From contig JAEYRT010000162.1 of NCBI GenBank assembly GCA_023435325.1, positions 1 through 5,877 of the forward strand: 5,877 nt of DNA, given 5' to 3'. The notes under the pieces were generated by a model that saw only the letters and a list, made by a program, of their open reading frames with translations, was not told the DNA's origin and searched no databases. Shown in pieces: positions 4,505 to 5,877 of the stretch; the stretch's first letter is position 1; each line of letters begins with the position of its first letter. The translations under genes were made by a program, and so were the position numbers. The DNA is from Pseudomonadota bacterium. GTDB lineage: Bacteria; Pseudomonadota; Gammaproteobacteria; Burkholderiales; Burkholderiaceae_C.

Positions 4505-5877
4505 TTAAGCAAGAGCAGCATCCGTATCCATCAACACCTTGCTGCCGGCACGGGCGGTACGCATCAGCGTTGCGGTCTCCGGGAACAGCTTGGCAAAGTA
4601 AAAACGTGCGGTTTGCAGCTTGGCCTGATAGAAGGGATCGGTGTTGCCAGCGGCAATCTGGCGCAGCGCCACCTGGGCCATGCGGGCAAACAGGTAGCCA
4701 AACACCAGGTGACCTGCCACACGCAGATAGTCCACGGAAGCCGCGCCCACTTCGTCGGGGTTTTGCATGCCCTTGAAGCCGATTTCGGTGGTGAACTTGG
4801 TCATCTGGTCGCCCAGCATGGCGATGGGGTTGATGAACTCAGCCATCTTCTCGTTCACACCCTCTTCTTCCACCAGTTGTGCCACCAGCTTGCCAAACTT
4901 CTTCAGGGTGGCACCCTGGTTGCCCAGCACCTTGCGGCCCAGCAGGTCCAGCGCCTGCACACCGTTCGTGCCTTCGTAGATCATGTTGATGCGGTTGTCG
5001 CGCACGAACTGCTCCATGCCCCACTCTTTGATAAAGCCGTGGCCACCAAACACTTGCTGGCAGGCAGTGGTGGAAATCCAGCCGTTATCGGTCAGGAAGG
5101 CCTTGACGATGGGGGTCAGCAGCGCCACCAGATCGGCGCTGTCCTTGCGCACCTTTTCGTCTGGGTGGTTCAGTTCTTTGTCGATCAGCAGCGCGCAGAA
5201 AGTCGACAGCGCACGGCCACCTTCGGCATAGGCCTTGGCCGTCAGCAGCATGCGGCGCACATCGGGGTGCACGATGATGGGGTCGGCAGGCTTGTCCTTG
5301 GCCTTGGTGCCAGACAGGCTGCGCATCTGCAGGCGGTCCTTGGCATAGGCCAGCGCGTTCTGGTAGGCCACTTCGGTGAGACCCAGCGACTGGTTACCCA
5401 CGCCCAGGCGGGCGGCATTCATCATCACGAACATGGCTTGCAGGCCCTTGTTGGGCTGGCCCACCATTTCGCCTACGGCGTCTTCCATCACGATCTGGGC
5501 GGTGGCATTGGCCTTGATGCCCATCTTGTGCTCCAGACCACCGCAGTAAATGCCGTTGCGCTCACCGATAGAGCCATCGGCGTTCACCTTGTACTTGGGC
5601 ACCACGAACAGGCTGATGCCCTTGGAGCCCGCAGGTGCGTCCGGCAGGCGCGCGAGCACCAGGTGCACGATGTTGGAGGTGAAGTCGTGCTCACCGGCCG
5701 AGATGAAGATCTTGTTGCCCGTGATCTTGTAGGTACCGTCGGCCTGGGGTTCAGCCTTGGTGCGCAGCAGGCCCAGGTCGGTGCCGCAGTGGGGCTCGGT
5801 CAGGCACATGGTGCCGGTCCATTCGCCGCTGGTCAGCTTGGGCAGGTACTTGGCCTTCAGTTCGTCAGAGCCGTGTG
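4505..5877 (-). CDS. Acyl-CoA dehydrogenase, long DmdC-like class, N-terminus cut by window edge
   Basis: This flavoenzyme oxidises acyl-CoA to trans-2-enoyl-CoA and passes electrons to electron-transfer flavoprotein, the first beta-oxidation step. The frame is open to the window edge; 456 residues are visible, beginning HGSDELKAKYLPKLTSGEW. The internal ATG at 5809 is not the start. The flavin-region motif CLTEPHCGTDLG occurs just after it, and GGHGFIKEWGMEQFVRD leads to IYEGTNGVQ, whose glutamate (codon 4973-4975, visible residue 301) aligns with the catalytic base of medium-chain-type dehydrogenases. After the core comes about 120 more residues typical of the acyl-CoA dehydrogenase C-terminal domain seen in roughly 600-residue members such as 3-methylmercaptopropionyl-CoA dehydrogenase (DmdC). 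About 140 N-terminal residues are therefore missing. The chain-length preference cannot be read from the sequence; the company of hydratase/dehydrogenase and thiolase genes suggests straight-chain fatty acyl-CoA. The DmdC name shows family membership only, not a role in sulfur metabolism. Confidence 0.95.
   Translation of the reverse strand, partial: HGSDELKAKYLPKLTSGEWTGTMCLTEPHCGTDLGLLRTKAEPQADGTYKITGNKIFISAGEHDFTSNIVHLVLARLPDAPAGSKGISLFVVPKYKVNADGSIGERNGIYCGGLEHKMGIKANATAQIVMEDAVGEMVGQPNKGLQAMFVMMNAARLGVGNQSLGLTEVAYQNALAYAKDRLQMRSLSGTKAKDKPADPIIVHPDVRRMLLTAKAYAEGGRALSTFCALLIDKELNHPDEKVRKDSADLVALLTPIVKAFLTDNGWISTTACQQVFGGHGFIKEWGMEQFVRDNRINMIYEGTNGVQALDLLGRKVLGNQGATLKKFGKLVAQLVEEEGVNEKMAEFINPIAMLGDQMTKFTTEIGFKGMQNPDEVGAASVDYLRVAGHLVFGYLFARMAQVALRQIAAGNTDPFYQAKLQTARFYFAKLFPETATLMRTARAGSKVLMDTDAALA

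Overview
The window is a piece of a bacterial chromosome carrying a fatty-acid (or related acyl-CoA) beta-oxidation gene cluster. All genes lie on the minus strand, so transcription runs from high to low coordinates. GC-rich codon use and the protein sequences suggest a betaproteobacterium of the order Burkholderiales, most likely Comamonadaceae (Acidovorax/Comamonas-like). That placement is recognition from memory, not a search result.

Layout in transcription order: (1) 5877-4505, an acyl-CoA dehydrogenase of the long, DmdC-like class with an extra C-terminal domain, missing its N-terminus at the window edge; (2) 4447-4013, a small predicted exported DUF2147 protein; (3) a 97-bp gap (4012-3916) holding a perfect 14-bp-arm inverted repeat and a separate 10-bp palindrome; (4) 3915-1513, an 800-residue bifunctional 3-hydroxyacyl-CoA dehydrogenase/enoyl-CoA hydratase with the dehydrogenase half first (FadN-like order); (5) 1513-998, a DUF559 protein with a Vsr-like PD-(D/E)XK nuclease fold; (6) 1001 to the window start, an acetyl-CoA acyltransferase (thiolase), missing its C-terminus at the window edge.

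Together the dehydrogenase, the hydratase/3-hydroxyacyl-CoA dehydrogenase and the thiolase supply all four reactions of a beta-oxidation turn: acyl-CoA to enoyl-CoA, to 3-hydroxyacyl-CoA, to 3-ketoacyl-CoA, to acetyl-CoA plus a shortened acyl-CoA. The DUF2147 protein is the only product predicted to leave the cytoplasm.

The most unusual structure is the DUF559 gene. It sits between two genes that normally act together and is bracketed by two inverted copies of a 35-bp GC-rich repeat (1028-1062 and 1449-1483). Each copy folds into a perfect 9-bp hairpin with a 3-nt loop, and one difference between the copies is a paired, stem-preserving change. The nuclease frame reads through both copies, overlaps the stop of the upstream gene by 1 nt and the start of the thiolase by 4 nt. 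It looks like a small repeat-bounded cassette that entered the operon without breaking it. There is no gene-free stretch longer than about 100 bp apart from the edges of this cassette, and no RNA gene, CRISPR array or recognisable IS transposase was seen.
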